Positions 33,886-42,551 of a stretch of 64,000 nucleotides of DNA are shown here, piece by piece. Origin of the DNA: RGIG1918 sp964570895 (GTDB taxonomy: Bacteria; Cyanobacteriota; Vampirovibrionia; Gastranaerophilales; Gastranaerophilaceae); the NCBI GenBank assembly GCA_964570895.1, contig CAZMZD010000005.1, positions 1 to 64,000 of the forward strand, given 5' to 3'. The notes under the pieces were generated by a model, which was not told where the DNA came from, ran no database searches, and was given only the letters and a program-made list of their open reading frames with translations. The translations under genes and the position numbers were made by a program. Position 1 is the first letter of the stretch; every line of letters begins with the position of its first letter.

Positions 33886-33894
33886 ATTATCTCA
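33886..33894 (-). promoter_or_regulatory. Extended -10 placing the panE start at its ATG
   Basis: On the minus strand TGA-GATAAT (33894-33886) is followed by six A residues and the ATG at 33879. The expected transcription start is the first base of the start codon, predicting a leaderless mRNA. Confidence 0.5.
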
Positions 33895-33924
33895 TCAAAA
33901 TTTGTAAACAATTGCAACAATATT

Positions 33925-33952
33925 TTGCAAATTATTAATATTATGTTAAAAT
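33925..33952 (+). promoter_or_regulatory. Promoter of rimP-nusA
   Basis: TTGCAA (33925-33930), a 16-nt spacer and TAAAAT (33947-33952). The predicted start near 33959 lies just upstream of the hairpin at 33970. Confidence 0.5.
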
Positions 33953-33969
33953 TTATTTGTAAATCCACT

Positions 33970-33998
33970 AAAAAGGACGGTTCCTTACCGCCCTTTTT
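33970..33998 (+). terminator. Terminator-like hairpin in the rimP-nusA leader
   Basis: AAAAAGG-A-CGG, loop TTCCTTA, CCG-C-CCTTTTT: a 10-bp stem with one mismatch and a 3' T run. It lies between the predicted promoter and the rimP start. The upstream gene is divergent, so no plus-strand transcript needs ending here except the operon's own. That fits attenuation, plausibly by NusA, which binds such hairpins. Confidence 0.6.
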
Positions 33999-34020
33999 GA
34001 TTTTATAAGGGGTAGTCGCT

Positions 34021-34554
34021 TTGAAAGAACACCTAAATCGACATGAAATTATAGCTGAAATCACGCCTGTTATTGAAAATACGGCTATGCGTTATAATCT
34101 TATCCCTATTGAAATTGATTTAGAAAAAGAAAGTGGACAATGGTTTTTAAGGATTTACGTATTCTGCACGGAACGTCCTGTCAACATTGACGATTGCGAA
34201 AATCTTTCTCGCGGGTTGGATGATATGCTGGATGAGCTTATTCCATTTAAATATCGCCTTGAAATATCTTCCCCTGGGCTTTTTAGAAAAATTAAATCTG
34301 AAAAAGAATATGTAATTTTTAAAGGAAAAAAGGTAATTTTGAAGCTTTTGGAAGCAGTGGATGCAGAAACTGAAATTCAAGTTAAAAATAAAAAAGTTAA
34401 AGTAGGCGGCGAAAAGAAAATTGAAGGAAGAATTTTAGATTATCAAAAGGGAATAGGGCTTAAAATTCTTAAATTAAACACAAATACGGAGCACACAATT
34501 CCGCTTGAAAATATCGTGCTCGCTCAACTGAATGATGATGAACAGGAGAAATAA
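34021..34554 (+). CDS. rimP: Ribosome maturation factor RimP
   Basis: 177 residues. RimP assists 30S subunit maturation. Conserved segments are LYVFCTERPVNIDDC-like (RIYVFCTERPVNIDDCENLS), RLEISSPGLFR (family signature EVSSPGxxR) and a C-terminal SH3-like domain ending ENIVLAQL. The start is TTG 34021, with ATAAGGGGT 8 nt upstream; the family length supports it. nusA follows after 2 nt, the order seen in most bacteria. Confidence 0.95.
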   Translation: MKEHLNRHEIIAEITPVIENTAMRYNLIPIEIDLEKESGQWFLRIYVFCTERPVNIDDCENLSRGLDDMLDELIPFKYRLEISSPGLFRKIKSEKEYVIFKGKKVILKLLEAVDAETEIQVKNKKVKVGGEKKIEGRILDYQKGIGLKILKLNTNTEHTIPLENIVLAQLNDDEQEK

Positions 34555-34556
34555 AA

Positions 34557-35834
34557 ATGATTAAAATTGGAACAGCATTGTTTGAAGCTGCGGAACAATT
34601 AGAAAAAGAAAAAGGCATTGGAAAAGATGTTTTGATTGACTCTTTATGCGATGCGCTTTGTGCGGCTTACAAAAAACACATTAGAGATAAAGAAGCTGAA
34701 AACATTGAAGCTATTTTGGACGAAGAAACAGGTGAAATTGGCGTTTTCAGAACAAAAGTTGTTGTTGATAATGTTGAAGATGAAGACACTCAAATTTCAC
34801 TTGCAGACGCTCAAGAAATTGACGAAGATGTTGAGCTTGAAGACGAAGTTAAAATTGAAGTGACACCTGAAGATTTTGGTAGAATTGCTGCTCAAAGCGC
34901 AAAACAAGTTATCACTCAAAGAATACGTGAAGCAGAAAGAAAACTTATTTTAGATGAATTTTTATCTAAAAAAGGCACTCTTATCACAGGTATAATCCAA
35001 AGAAAAGATGAACGCGGAAACGTAATTGTAAATATCGGCAAAACTGACGCTGTTATGCCATATAAAGAACAATTGCCAAGAGAATTTTACAAACCGGGAA
35101 ACAGAATTCGTGTTTTTGTGTTGAATGTTAAAGAAACTCAAAGAACTCCGCAAGTTATCGTTTCTCAAGCGCATTCCGAAATTGTTCGTGAACTTTTTGA
35201 ACTTGAAGTTCCTGAAATTGAAGACGGTATTGTAGAAATTAAATCTATCGCAAGAGAAGCAGGCTTCAGAACAAAACTTGCCGTATGGTCAAATGACCCA
35301 TCAGTTGACTCTGTTGGTGCTTGTATCGGGCCTCGTGGTAGCAGAATTCAAACAATCGTTGGCGAACTTAAAAACGAAAAAATTGACATTGTTAGATATT
35401 CTGAAGACCCTGTTGAATACATTGTTAACGCGCTTTCGCCGGCAAGAATTTTATCTGTTGATATTTTATCTGATACAGAAGAAACTAAAGAAGCGTTTGT
35501 TATTGTTCCTGATGACCAATTATCTCTTGCAATCGGTCGTGAAGGTCAAAATGTTCGCTTGGCTCACAGACTTTGCGGCTGGAAGATAGATATTAAATCC
35601 GAATCTCAAGCACGCGAAATGGAAGACAAAAGAGAACAAGAAATTCTAGCTCAAATGCAAGACGAGCCGGAAGTTGAACAAGAAGAAGAAATTGAAGATA
35701 CAGTTGATGAAATTAAAGAAGAAATTGAAGAAGAAATGAGTCAAACAGATTCTGATCTTGACGATGAAGACATCAAAGAAGCATACGCAATTTCTGAAGA
35801 AGCTGAAGACGAAGCTCAAGACGAGGAAGCGTAG
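34557..35834 (+). CDS. nusA: Transcription termination/antitermination factor NusA
   Basis: 425 residues. NusA binds RNA polymerase and nascent RNA and modulates pausing, termination and antitermination. The N-terminal polymerase-binding domain (1-130) is followed by an S1 domain (GIIQRKDERGNVIVNIGKT) and two KH domains (GACIGPRGSRIQTIVGELK and DDQLSLAIGREGQNVRLAHR). The last 65 residues are extremely acidic (runs of Glu and Asp), replacing the helical AR repeats of E. coli NusA. AGGAG lies about 10 nt before the ATG. The usual ylxR-rpl7ae-infB genes do not follow. Confidence 0.97.
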   Translation: MIKIGTALFEAAEQLEKEKGIGKDVLIDSLCDALCAAYKKHIRDKEAENIEAILDEETGEIGVFRTKVVVDNVEDEDTQISLADAQEIDEDVELEDEVKIEVTPEDFGRIAAQSAKQVITQRIREAERKLILDEFLSKKGTLITGIIQRKDERGNVIVNIGKTDAVMPYKEQLPREFYKPGNRIRVFVLNVKETQRTPQVIVSQAHSEIVRELFELEVPEIEDGIVEIKSIAREAGFRTKLAVWSNDPSVDSVGACIGPRGSRIQTIVGELKNEKIDIVRYSEDPVEYIVNALSPARILSVDILSDTEETKEAFVIVPDDQLSLAIGREGQNVRLAHRLCGWKIDIKSESQAREMEDKREQEILAQMQDEPEVEQEEEIEDTVDEIKEEIEEEMSQTDSDLDDEDIKEAYAISEEAEDEAQDEEA

Positions 35835-35843
35835 TCGCGCCTT

Positions 35844-36683
35844 ATGCTAAGAGTTGTAGTTGTAGGTTATGATAAAATGCAAACAGCCCTGATTTCAGGG
35901 CTGTTGTCATCTAATCATGAAATAGTTGGCGTTATGCGATATGAAAAAAATAAAATTTCGCCTTTCAAATTGTTCTTTAAAGATATTTTTGCACCTTCAA
36001 AAACTCTTAGTTATATAAGGAGCTATAAGCTCTATGACATCAAGGCGCGAAGCGTAAATTCCCCTGAATTTATTAATGAAATTAAGCGGTTGAGGGCAGA
36101 TGTCGTGCTCGTGGGTTCTTGGGGTGAGAAAATTAAAAAAGAAGTTTTAGATGTTCCAAAGTTTGGTTTCATTAATTGCCACCCGTCCTTGCTTCCTCAA
36201 AATAGGGGTGCAAATCCTTATTTTTGGGCAATATATCAAGGTAAGGAAAAATCCGGCGTCACATTTCATTTGATGGATGAAGGCTTTGACACGGGAAAAA
36301 TAATATTTCAAGAAGAAATTAGAATTACCCCTTTTATGAATGCAGAAGATTTAAAACACAAAGCTTGCGCGCTTGCTAAAAAATCAATAGCTCCGCTTTT
36401 GAATAATTTGGAAGAAGGCTTGCTTATTCCTGTTGCGCAAGATGAAACTCGCGCAACGCGTGAATTTATGAATGATGATTTAATAGTGGTTGATATGGGG
36501 CGGACAGCAGATGAAATTAAAAATCATATTCGCGCACTTCAACCTTATCAAGTGCCATATTGCAGGCTTGATAATTGGTATTATAAAATTAAAGAATGCA
36601 GGGTTTTTGACGGCAAAATTAAATTTGCAAAATCAAGAATAATTAAATGCAAAGACACTCAACTAGAGGTAGTTTTGGAATGA
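35844..36683 (+). CDS. Formyltransferase-family protein (methionyl-tRNA formyltransferase-like)
   Basis: 279 residues. The catalytic formyltransferase core is clear: INCHPSLLPQNRGANPYFWA with the conserved Asn and His, and GVTFHLMDEGFDTGKII with the catalytic Asp. Length and core resemble Fmt (about 310 residues), which formylates initiator Met-tRNA with 10-formyl-THF. The C-terminal domain is shorter and the N-terminus divergent, so it may be a paralogue acting on a sugar nucleotide or another amine. Starts 9 nt after nusA and overlaps dus by 4 nt, so it belongs to a translation-related operon, which favours the tRNA role. Confidence 0.75.
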   Translation: MLRVVVVGYDKMQTALISGLLSSNHEIVGVMRYEKNKISPFKLFFKDIFAPSKTLSYIRSYKLYDIKARSVNSPEFINEIKRLRADVVLVGSWGEKIKKEVLDVPKFGFINCHPSLLPQNRGANPYFWAIYQGKEKSGVTFHLMDEGFDTGKIIFQEEIRITPFMNAEDLKHKACALAKKSIAPLLNNLEEGLLIPVAQDETRATREFMNDDLIVVDMGRTADEIKNHIRALQPYQVPYCRLDNWYYKIKECRVFDGKIKFAKSRIIKCKDTQLEVVLE

Positions 36684-37645
36684 AAAGTTTTGATATAAAA
36701 GACATAAGGGTTATTCAAGCTCCGCTTGCAGGAATAAGCGATAATGTCTATCGCGGGCTCATCAGGAAAACAGGCGCAAAATGTTTGCTTACAACTGAAA
36801 TGTTGTCCTCGGAAGCACTTAGAACCTGCAAAGACCCTAAAATTGCAAGATTTTCAGAAGATGAATATCCGCTTTCTTTTCAAATTGTGGGTCACAAGCC
36901 GGATTTAATGGCGAGCGCTGCCCGAACTCTTGAGGGCAGGGCGAGCTCAATAGACATTAATTTTGGTTGCCCCGTAAATAAAATTGTAAAATCAAACGAT
37001 GGTTCAGGGCTTATGAGAACGCCGGAGCTTGCGCGCGAAATTGTGCGCGCAGTGCGAAGTGCGACAACTCTTCCTTTGAGTGCTAAATTCAGGCTTGGTT
37101 GGTCAAGCGAAAATGAAAATTTTATTGAATTTGGAAAAATGCTTGAAGACGAAGGGGTAGATTTTGTGACGCTTCATGGAAGAACCCGCCACGATTTATA
37201 TTCAGGGCACTCTAATTGGGAAAAAATTGGGCAATTAGTGTCTGAATTAAAAATACCTGTTTTTGCAAATGGCGATGTTAAAACTTTATCTGATGCAATT
37301 GAATGCTTGAGGGTGACAGGCGCTCACGGTGTGAGCATTGGGCGCGGCATTATGGGAGATTTTACCTTGCCTTATAGGATTGAAAATTATTTAGAAAACG
37401 GGGTAATGGAATCCGAACCGGATTTTTCTGAAAAAATCGATATGCTTAAAACTCACTTTAAGCTTGAAATTGAGCGAATGGGCGAAGTAAATGGTGTAAA
37501 ATTTATGCGCAAATTTTATACATATTATATTCAAGGCATTAAAAACGCCTCAAAATATAGAGAAGTTTTAGTTCGAATCGATAATGCAGACGAGCTTTTA
37601 GGAAAATTAGATGAAATATTGGGCATATATTATTCTAACTATTGA
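36680..37645 (+). CDS. dus: tRNA-dihydrouridine synthase
   Basis: 321 residues. An FMN enzyme that reduces uridine in tRNA D-loops with NADPH. Motifs in order: QAPLAGISDNVYR, INFGCPVNKIVKSNDGS with the catalytic Cys, VTLHGRTRHDLYSG, FANGDVKT and GVSIGRGIMG. The frame is open upstream to 36647, but ATG 36680 is chosen as it overlaps the preceding stop (ATGA) and starts just before the conserved barrel. Fourth gene of the rimP operon. Confidence 0.94.
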   Translation: MKSFDIKDIRVIQAPLAGISDNVYRGLIRKTGAKCLLTTEMLSSEALRTCKDPKIARFSEDEYPLSFQIVGHKPDLMASAARTLEGRASSIDINFGCPVNKIVKSNDGSGLMRTPELAREIVRAVRSATTLPLSAKFRLGWSSENENFIEFGKMLEDEGVDFVTLHGRTRHDLYSGHSNWEKIGQLVSELKIPVFANGDVKTLSDAIECLRVTGAHGVSIGRGIMGDFTLPYRIENYLENGVMESEPDFSEKIDMLKTHFKLEIERMGEVNGVKFMRKFYTYYIQGIKNASKYREVLVRIDNADELLGKLDEILGIYYSNY

Positions 37646-37871
37646 TAACACTTTGTATACGGGGATAGCACTCGACGTTGAAAAACGTTTTGAAGAACAT
37701 CTTGCGGGCATTAAAGCTCACGGCGCAAAATACACAAATGCGCATAAACCGCTTCGTGTTGTATATAAAAAAGAGTTTGAGTCTAAATCTCTTGCAATGA
37801 AAGAAGAATGCAGAATTAAAAAGCTAACCCGAAAAGAAAAATTAAAACTTTGTAACCTTGAAGAATTATAG
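37611..37871 (+). CDS. GIY-YIG domain protein (UPF0213/YhbQ-like)
   Basis: 86 residues, the size of YhbQ-type stand-alone GIY-YIG proteins. It shows WAYIILTIDNTLYTGIALDV (the paired Tyr and YTG motif), then KRFEEH with the conserved Arg and Glu, and ends in a Lys-rich helix. The family may act as small nucleases in DNA or RNA metabolism; the specific role is unknown. It overlaps the dus gene by 35 nt in another frame, suggesting translational coupling at the end of the operon. Confidence 0.88.
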   Translation: MKYWAYIILTIDNTLYTGIALDVEKRFEEHLAGIKAHGAKYTNAHKPLRVVYKKEFESKSLAMKEECRIKKLTRKEKLKLCNLEEL

Positions 37872-37951
37872 TTTATAAAACTATACATTACCTGTTTTTT
37901 TCATTATTTTTATGTTATTATCCGCTCATACAAGTCAGATGAGGATAGAAT

Positions 37952-40258
37952 ATGTTGAATTTATTATTAGGCAGAGAAAAGTCTTGCAAATTGTTGGATG
38001 GTATTGATTTAAACTATATGATGGCAAGGTTAAAACAAATCTACGGTGTTCAAAATGTTGCAGAAGAAAGACAGTTTTATATCTCTGAAGTAATTTCAAA
38101 ATACGGTTATATTCCGCACCCTCATTACGAAGTGCTTGAAAATTTCACTCCGCAAGAAATTATTTACGCGCTTGAGCAAAAATTAATGCGTGAAAAAGTT
38201 TACGACGGCGAAAAATTTATAAAATTTAAAAATCCGTCTGTGCTTGCAAGAAAAGGGATAAAAAATTCCGAATGGTTTAAACGTGAAGGTCACGACATCA
38301 AACTTATGTCGCTTGCAGCGCTAAATGATGGAAATAAAAAAGAAACAGGCAAATTTATCCAATGGGTGGCAGAGCTTTTGACTTTGCCGAACGGAAGCGA
38401 AGAAAACAACATTTTGCCATCAACTATATATTTAATTCCTTTCCACCCAAGAGAATTTGGCTGTGCGTATCTTCCGATGGCGTCTTCTGTTAGTGAAAAT
38501 ATTAAAGATGAAAAGCTTGAAGAAGTGCTTGGGCTTAATGCTGATGGGCAAGTTAAGTTGTTTATTGCACTCGCTCAGCTTGCAGGACACCCTGTTATAT
38601 ACGACATTCTCCCTCAAACTGCAAGATTTTCAAAAATTATATTATCAAATCCATCTCTTGCAAGATGGTATGACATCAATCGTTTAACGGAGCAAATCAA
38701 AGGTTTTACGGATTCACTTGTTCGCGCGATGAATTCTAAAAAAGGCAGAAAACCATACACTAAAGATGAAGTGCTTGCTGCTCGCGATATGTATTTTCAA
38801 ATTTTAGAAGGCACAAAGAAAAGAGTTTCTAAACAAAACCAAGAAATCATCAAACTTTTTGAAGAAGATTTAAACGAATATAAAATATTTTCTTCATATA
38901 AAATGACTTTTAAAGACGAACAAGAAGAAATTGTATCTCGCGTTCGCGAAGTGATTAGAGCGGTTAATGGCATCGAGCCAAAATGCGAAGATGACATTAA
39001 AAAACAACCGGAAATAATTTCTGCCCTTATTAAAGAAGGCTTGTGGCCAGCTCCTGGGGGAGCTTGGTGCAGCGCGGGCGTTCCCGTGTTTGATAAAATG
39101 AACCCAACAAAAGAATATCCGCTTTTTATTCACTATGACCATAATTGCAAAGATGTATCCGAATTCGCAAACCTTGACTGTCAAACTCCATATTATTTCA
39201 CATATTTTGAAACAAAAAGAACCAATTGGGCAACGGTTGATTATTTCTTAAACTATATGAAAAATCTTAGAAACACATTTAACTTCGATGGCTTCAGGGT
39301 TGATCACATTGACCATATAGTGGATGAAATTTCTCAAGACTCTGAAGGGAACCCGATAAGCTATCGTGCGCCAAAAAATGTTTTGAGAAGATTGAATGCA
39401 AAAATGAAAGCTGAAGTTCCTTATTTTGCGACTTTGGCTGAATATATGCTTTGGGATAATTATTACAAAGAATACCATAAAGACATGAAATTCGATTTGC
39501 TTTGGGGTAATGATATCGTTTCTCAAAGTGCTAAAACTCCAAAACAAATTATTGAAGATAATAATTATTTAGCAGAATATAACAAGAAAAATCCTTCTTC
39601 GATGAAGCTTTCTGTGATTAAAACCTATAACAATCAAGACGGTGAATTTGAGGCGATTAACCAATACCCTGGGCAACTTGGCGAAGAGGGTGCACTATTT
39701 AAATGGTTTAAATATAAATTCTTGCCGGCTGGCGAGTTCGCAAATCGCCCTTGTATGTTTGTGGACGGTGATGAAAGCTTTACTGTGCGCGGGATTGAAT
39801 CCGTTATCGGCGCTGAAATTTCAATGAAGAGAAATAAAAATTGGGGCTTCTTTGAAAAATTTGATGCAATTGACAGATTTGTTGCAAATTCAAAACTTAT
39901 TACAACCGGCTCTGCTGAGCTTATCGAGCAGAAAGAGGACGGCTTTGTTGCTTGGAAAATCTCTTCCGATAAAGTTGATTATGAATATTTGATTATTGCA
40001 AATTACCTTGCGCCAACTGAACTTAAAGATGTTGAAGAAAATGGCTGTACTTGCAAAAAAGTTGTGAAAGGCACTCCGACATATAGAAACACGGTTAAAC
40101 TTGAAGGCTCAAAAATTGTTTCATATTTCGATTTTGTTCACGATGATATGCTTAAATTATCTATTTCAGAAAACAAAATGGAACAGCCAATCGAAAATGA
40201 AATTTCTTTCGAGGTAATTCAACCGTCTGAATTCAAAATATATAAAATAGTTAAATAA
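37952..40258 (+). CDS. Divergent GH13 (alpha-amylase superfamily) enzyme
   Basis: 768 residues. Glycoside hydrolase family 13 motifs appear late in the chain: FNFDGFRVDHIDH (nucleophile Asp451), ATLAEYM (acid/base Glu497) and YNNQDGE (third Asp, Asp563, with Gln where His is usual). The 430 residues before them are unusual, with only a possible first motif at VIYDILPQ. The order is that of a cytosolic enzyme acting on alpha-glucans (no signal peptide). Hydrolase, transferase or branching activity cannot be told. GAGGATAG precedes the ATG. Monocistronic. I cannot assign a known subfamily. Confidence 0.75.
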   Translation: MLNLLLGREKSCKLLDGIDLNYMMARLKQIYGVQNVAEERQFYISEVISKYGYIPHPHYEVLENFTPQEIIYALEQKLMREKVYDGEKFIKFKNPSVLARKGIKNSEWFKREGHDIKLMSLAALNDGNKKETGKFIQWVAELLTLPNGSEENNILPSTIYLIPFHPREFGCAYLPMASSVSENIKDEKLEEVLGLNADGQVKLFIALAQLAGHPVIYDILPQTARFSKIILSNPSLARWYDINRLTEQIKGFTDSLVRAMNSKKGRKPYTKDEVLAARDMYFQILEGTKKRVSKQNQEIIKLFEEDLNEYKIFSSYKMTFKDEQEEIVSRVREVIRAVNGIEPKCEDDIKKQPEIISALIKEGLWPAPGGAWCSAGVPVFDKMNPTKEYPLFIHYDHNCKDVSEFANLDCQTPYYFTYFETKRTNWATVDYFLNYMKNLRNTFNFDGFRVDHIDHIVDEISQDSEGNPISYRAPKNVLRRLNAKMKAEVPYFATLAEYMLWDNYYKEYHKDMKFDLLWGNDIVSQSAKTPKQIIEDNNYLAEYNKKNPSSMKLSVIKTYNNQDGEFEAINQYPGQLGEEGALFKWFKYKFLPAGEFANRPCMFVDGDESFTVRGIESVIGAEISMKRNKNWGFFEKFDAIDRFVANSKLITTGSAELIEQKEDGFVAWKISSDKVDYEYLIIANYLAPTELKDVEENGCTCKKVVKGTPTYRNTVKLEGSKIVSYFDFVHDDMLKLSISENKMEQPIENEISFEVIQPSEFKIYKIVK

Positions 40259-40260
40259 AA

Positions 40261-40289
40261 TTGTCATTTATCCTGCATTTTTGTATAAT
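40261..40289 (+). promoter_or_regulatory. Consensus promoter directly abutting a start codon
   Basis: TTGTCA (40261-40266), a 17-nt spacer and TATAAT (40284-40289). The ATG at 40296 begins 7 nt after the last base of the -10, exactly where transcription should start, predicting a leaderless mRNA. Confidence 0.75.
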
Positions 40290-40295
40290 ATAGCT

Positions 40296-42035
40296 ATGGG
40301 GATAACACAATTACTCACAATTTTATTGGTTCTTTTTATATTTTTTATTGCGAGAGTTTATTTTTTATTCATCGCAAGTGGTTTTGCTGAACGTAAAAAA
40401 GAAGAAGCAGACACTGAAGAAGCAATTATTGCAAATGCCGTAAAATTGTTTAAGGCAGGGAAGCATGAGGCTCTTCAAAAATATTTAAAAAGAAACATTC
40501 CAAAATATTATAAAAGCGTTCCGCTCAGGTCAATTTTAGTTAACTCTTATTACAAAAATGAAAAATACAATATGGCAGTTGCTCATCTTGCGGCAATTTT
40601 AGAAATTGACCCGTATAATTACAGTGCAAAGGGTATGCTTGCGGATTGCTACAAATACAATGGGCAAGTGAGAAAAGCAATTGAAACTTATGAAGAAATT
40701 TTAGAAGAAGAGCCTAACGAGCTTCAAGCGATACTTAGCCTTGCTGAATTATTTAGGTTGCTCAAAAACAAGAAAAACAGTTTGAAATATTTAAAAATGA
40801 TTTTAGATAACCCGAAAAGCACAAGCGAAGATGTTGAAAACGCGCTTGTTTACCTTGCAAGAATTAACACGGAACTTGCAGATTTTCCGGAAGCCATCAA
40901 ATATTTAGACCGCCTTCAAGAGCTTTATCCTGAAGATTATTCAATTATGACGCAAAGGGTGAATGCTTATTCTAAAATGAAAAATTGGGAAAAATGTCTT
41001 GAAATATATGAAAAGCTTTTGATTAAAAGCCCAAATGATATAGAAACATACGAAAAAATTGGGCAGATGAAGTTTAATTTGAAAAATTGGGACGAAGCGC
41101 TTGAATTGTATCAAAAGTTGCTTGAAACTGATGAAATCGGAAGCGATAGTTATATACTTCATCAAAACAGAATTGCTGAAATTTATATAAATAACGGCAG
41201 AAACGATGATGCAATCGAGCTTTTAACGGAACTTATAAGGGAGCACCCAACGGAGGATATGCTTGCGTTTACCCTTGCTCAAGCTTACCTTGGTGATGGC
41301 GACTATGAAAGAGCAGTCGCGCTCTACACCAATCTTATGGAGGACTTGCCGCAAGAGCAGTTGCATATTGTTAGAAAACATATTTCAAACCTTATTGGTA
41401 ATTGGGCGGAGGATTTGTTCTCGAAAGGCAGTTATAATCTTGCTTTTGACAAGTTTTTCCTTGCGCTTAAATATGATGAAGATAATCCGGATATTTACTA
41501 TACGCTCGGTGCCTGCAATTATTATGTCAAAAGCTTTGCAGACGCTGTTTCTCACTTTAAAAGAGCGATTGCGCTTAACCCTGAAGATGTCCGCTCGTAT
41601 ATTGCCCTTGGTTATGTGCTTGATGAGCTTGGCGAGCTTAAAAACGCGGATGCCGCTTTTCGTGACGCTCTAAATCTTGACCCGTTAAATGTTAAGGCAA
41701 AAATTGCCCATGCGATAACTCTTGCAAAGCAATATAACCTTGAAACTTCAATTGAGGCCTTTCAAGATGTGCTCTTGCAGCTTCCAAATGACCCTGATTT
41801 AAACTACAACACGGCACTTGCTTATGAAATGTATGGCGATTTAGAAAATGCGGTTAAATACTACAAAAAAGCTTTAAGATTAAACATAAACCATGTTGAA
41901 GCAAGGCATAATGTGTCTTTAATTTTGGGCTATGACATAATTGAACGTGGCGATTCGCTCGATGACCCAGATGAAATAGCGCGTCAGACGGCGGAAGATG
42001 AAATCCCTGAAACGCTTGATATGCAAACTATTTAA
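40296..42035 (+). CDS. Membrane-anchored TPR-repeat protein
   Basis: 579 residues. An N-terminal helix (about 4-27, QLLTILLVLFIFFIARVYFL) anchors the protein; the rest is an array of twelve or so TPR units, for example NEKYNMAVAHLAAILEIDPY and FADAVSHFKRAIALNPEDVR. The array faces cytoplasm or periplasm depending on topology. Similar proteins scaffold envelope or pilus assembly, but no partner is indicated. ATG 40296 is chosen over an in-frame TTG at 40281 that lies inside the promoter. There is no Shine-Dalgarno before it. Confidence 0.85.
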   Translation: MGITQLLTILLVLFIFFIARVYFLFIASGFAERKKEEADTEEAIIANAVKLFKAGKHEALQKYLKRNIPKYYKSVPLRSILVNSYYKNEKYNMAVAHLAAILEIDPYNYSAKGMLADCYKYNGQVRKAIETYEEILEEEPNELQAILSLAELFRLLKNKKNSLKYLKMILDNPKSTSEDVENALVYLARINTELADFPEAIKYLDRLQELYPEDYSIMTQRVNAYSKMKNWEKCLEIYEKLLIKSPNDIETYEKIGQMKFNLKNWDEALELYQKLLETDEIGSDSYILHQNRIAEIYINNGRNDDAIELLTELIREHPTEDMLAFTLAQAYLGDGDYERAVALYTNLMEDLPQEQLHIVRKHISNLIGNWAEDLFSKGSYNLAFDKFFLALKYDEDNPDIYYTLGACNYYVKSFADAVSHFKRAIALNPEDVRSYIALGYVLDELGELKNADAAFRDALNLDPLNVKAKIAHAITLAKQYNLETSIEAFQDVLLQLPNDPDLNYNTALAYEMYGDLENAVKYYKKALRLNINHVEARHNVSLILGYDIIERGDSLDDPDEIARQTAEDEIPETLDMQTI

Positions 42036-42222
42036 GAAACAAAGGCTTGAAGCTGTATTGGCTTTGCCTAAACATTTTTTGGCAAGCAAAAAGACCTATA
42101 AAATTATCGTCGGTCTTTTTCTTTTCTCCGAATTTGATCCAATCATAGTCTGCTCTTAAATTTTCAAGCAATTTAATCTTAAATTCAATTTCGTGTAACT
42201 TTTCTCTTTTATTTTTATTCAT
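42028..42222 (-). CDS. Small basic protein, possible gene
   Basis: 64 residues, charged (MNKNKREKLHEIEFKIKLLE at the start), with a Trp and several aromatics later and no membrane segment. Its 3' end overlaps the convergent TPR gene by 8 nt. There is no Shine-Dalgarno; a TAATAT hexamer lies 6 nt before the ATG. Composition and codon use look protein-like, but no family is recognised and the ORF may be spurious. Confidence 0.4.
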   Translation of the reverse strand: MNKNKREKLHEIEFKIKLLENLRADYDWIKFGEKKKTDDNFIGLFACQKMFRQSQYSFKPLFLK

Positions 42223-42266
42223 AGTATAATATTAATAATGGAATTACATAAATCAACGAGGTGAAT

Positions 42267-42479
42267 ATGAACAAAGTGACAAAAGATATGGGTATTTTGG
42301 AAATCGTGCAAAACCACCCTGAAAGTCTTGAAGTATTCCAAAAATATGGTATGGGCTGCATTGGCTGCGCGGCTGCAAGATTTGAAAATTTAGAAGCAGG
42401 CGCTAAAGTTCATGGAATTGACCCAGACGCTATGGTTGCTGATATCAACAAACTTATCGAAGAAAATTCTGCTGAATAA
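42267..42479 (+). CDS. DUF1858 / hybrid-cluster-protein-associated redox disulfide protein
   Basis: 70 residues. It matches the small DUF1858 domain known as the hybrid cluster protein-associated redox disulfide domain (TIGR03980): an N-terminal helix ILEIVQNHPESLEVFQKYG followed by MGCIGCAAARFENLEAGAKV with the CxxC pair (about 28-31). Such proteins are encoded with Hcp (prismane) or occur as the N-terminal domain of ScdA/RIC-like proteins. ATG 42267 is chosen over GTG 42261 because AACGAGGTG lies just upstream. The next gene is a degenerate Hcp homologue, which fits the family's known association. Confidence 0.9.
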   Translation: MNKVTKDMGILEIVQNHPESLEVFQKYGMGCIGCAAARFENLEAGAKVHGIDPDAMVADINKLIEENSAE

Positions 42480-42551
42480 TTACCGCATTGGTTAAATTTT
42501 TATATACTTTTTGCTAATTAAACAAACGTTGTTTTGTATTAATCTTTTTCT

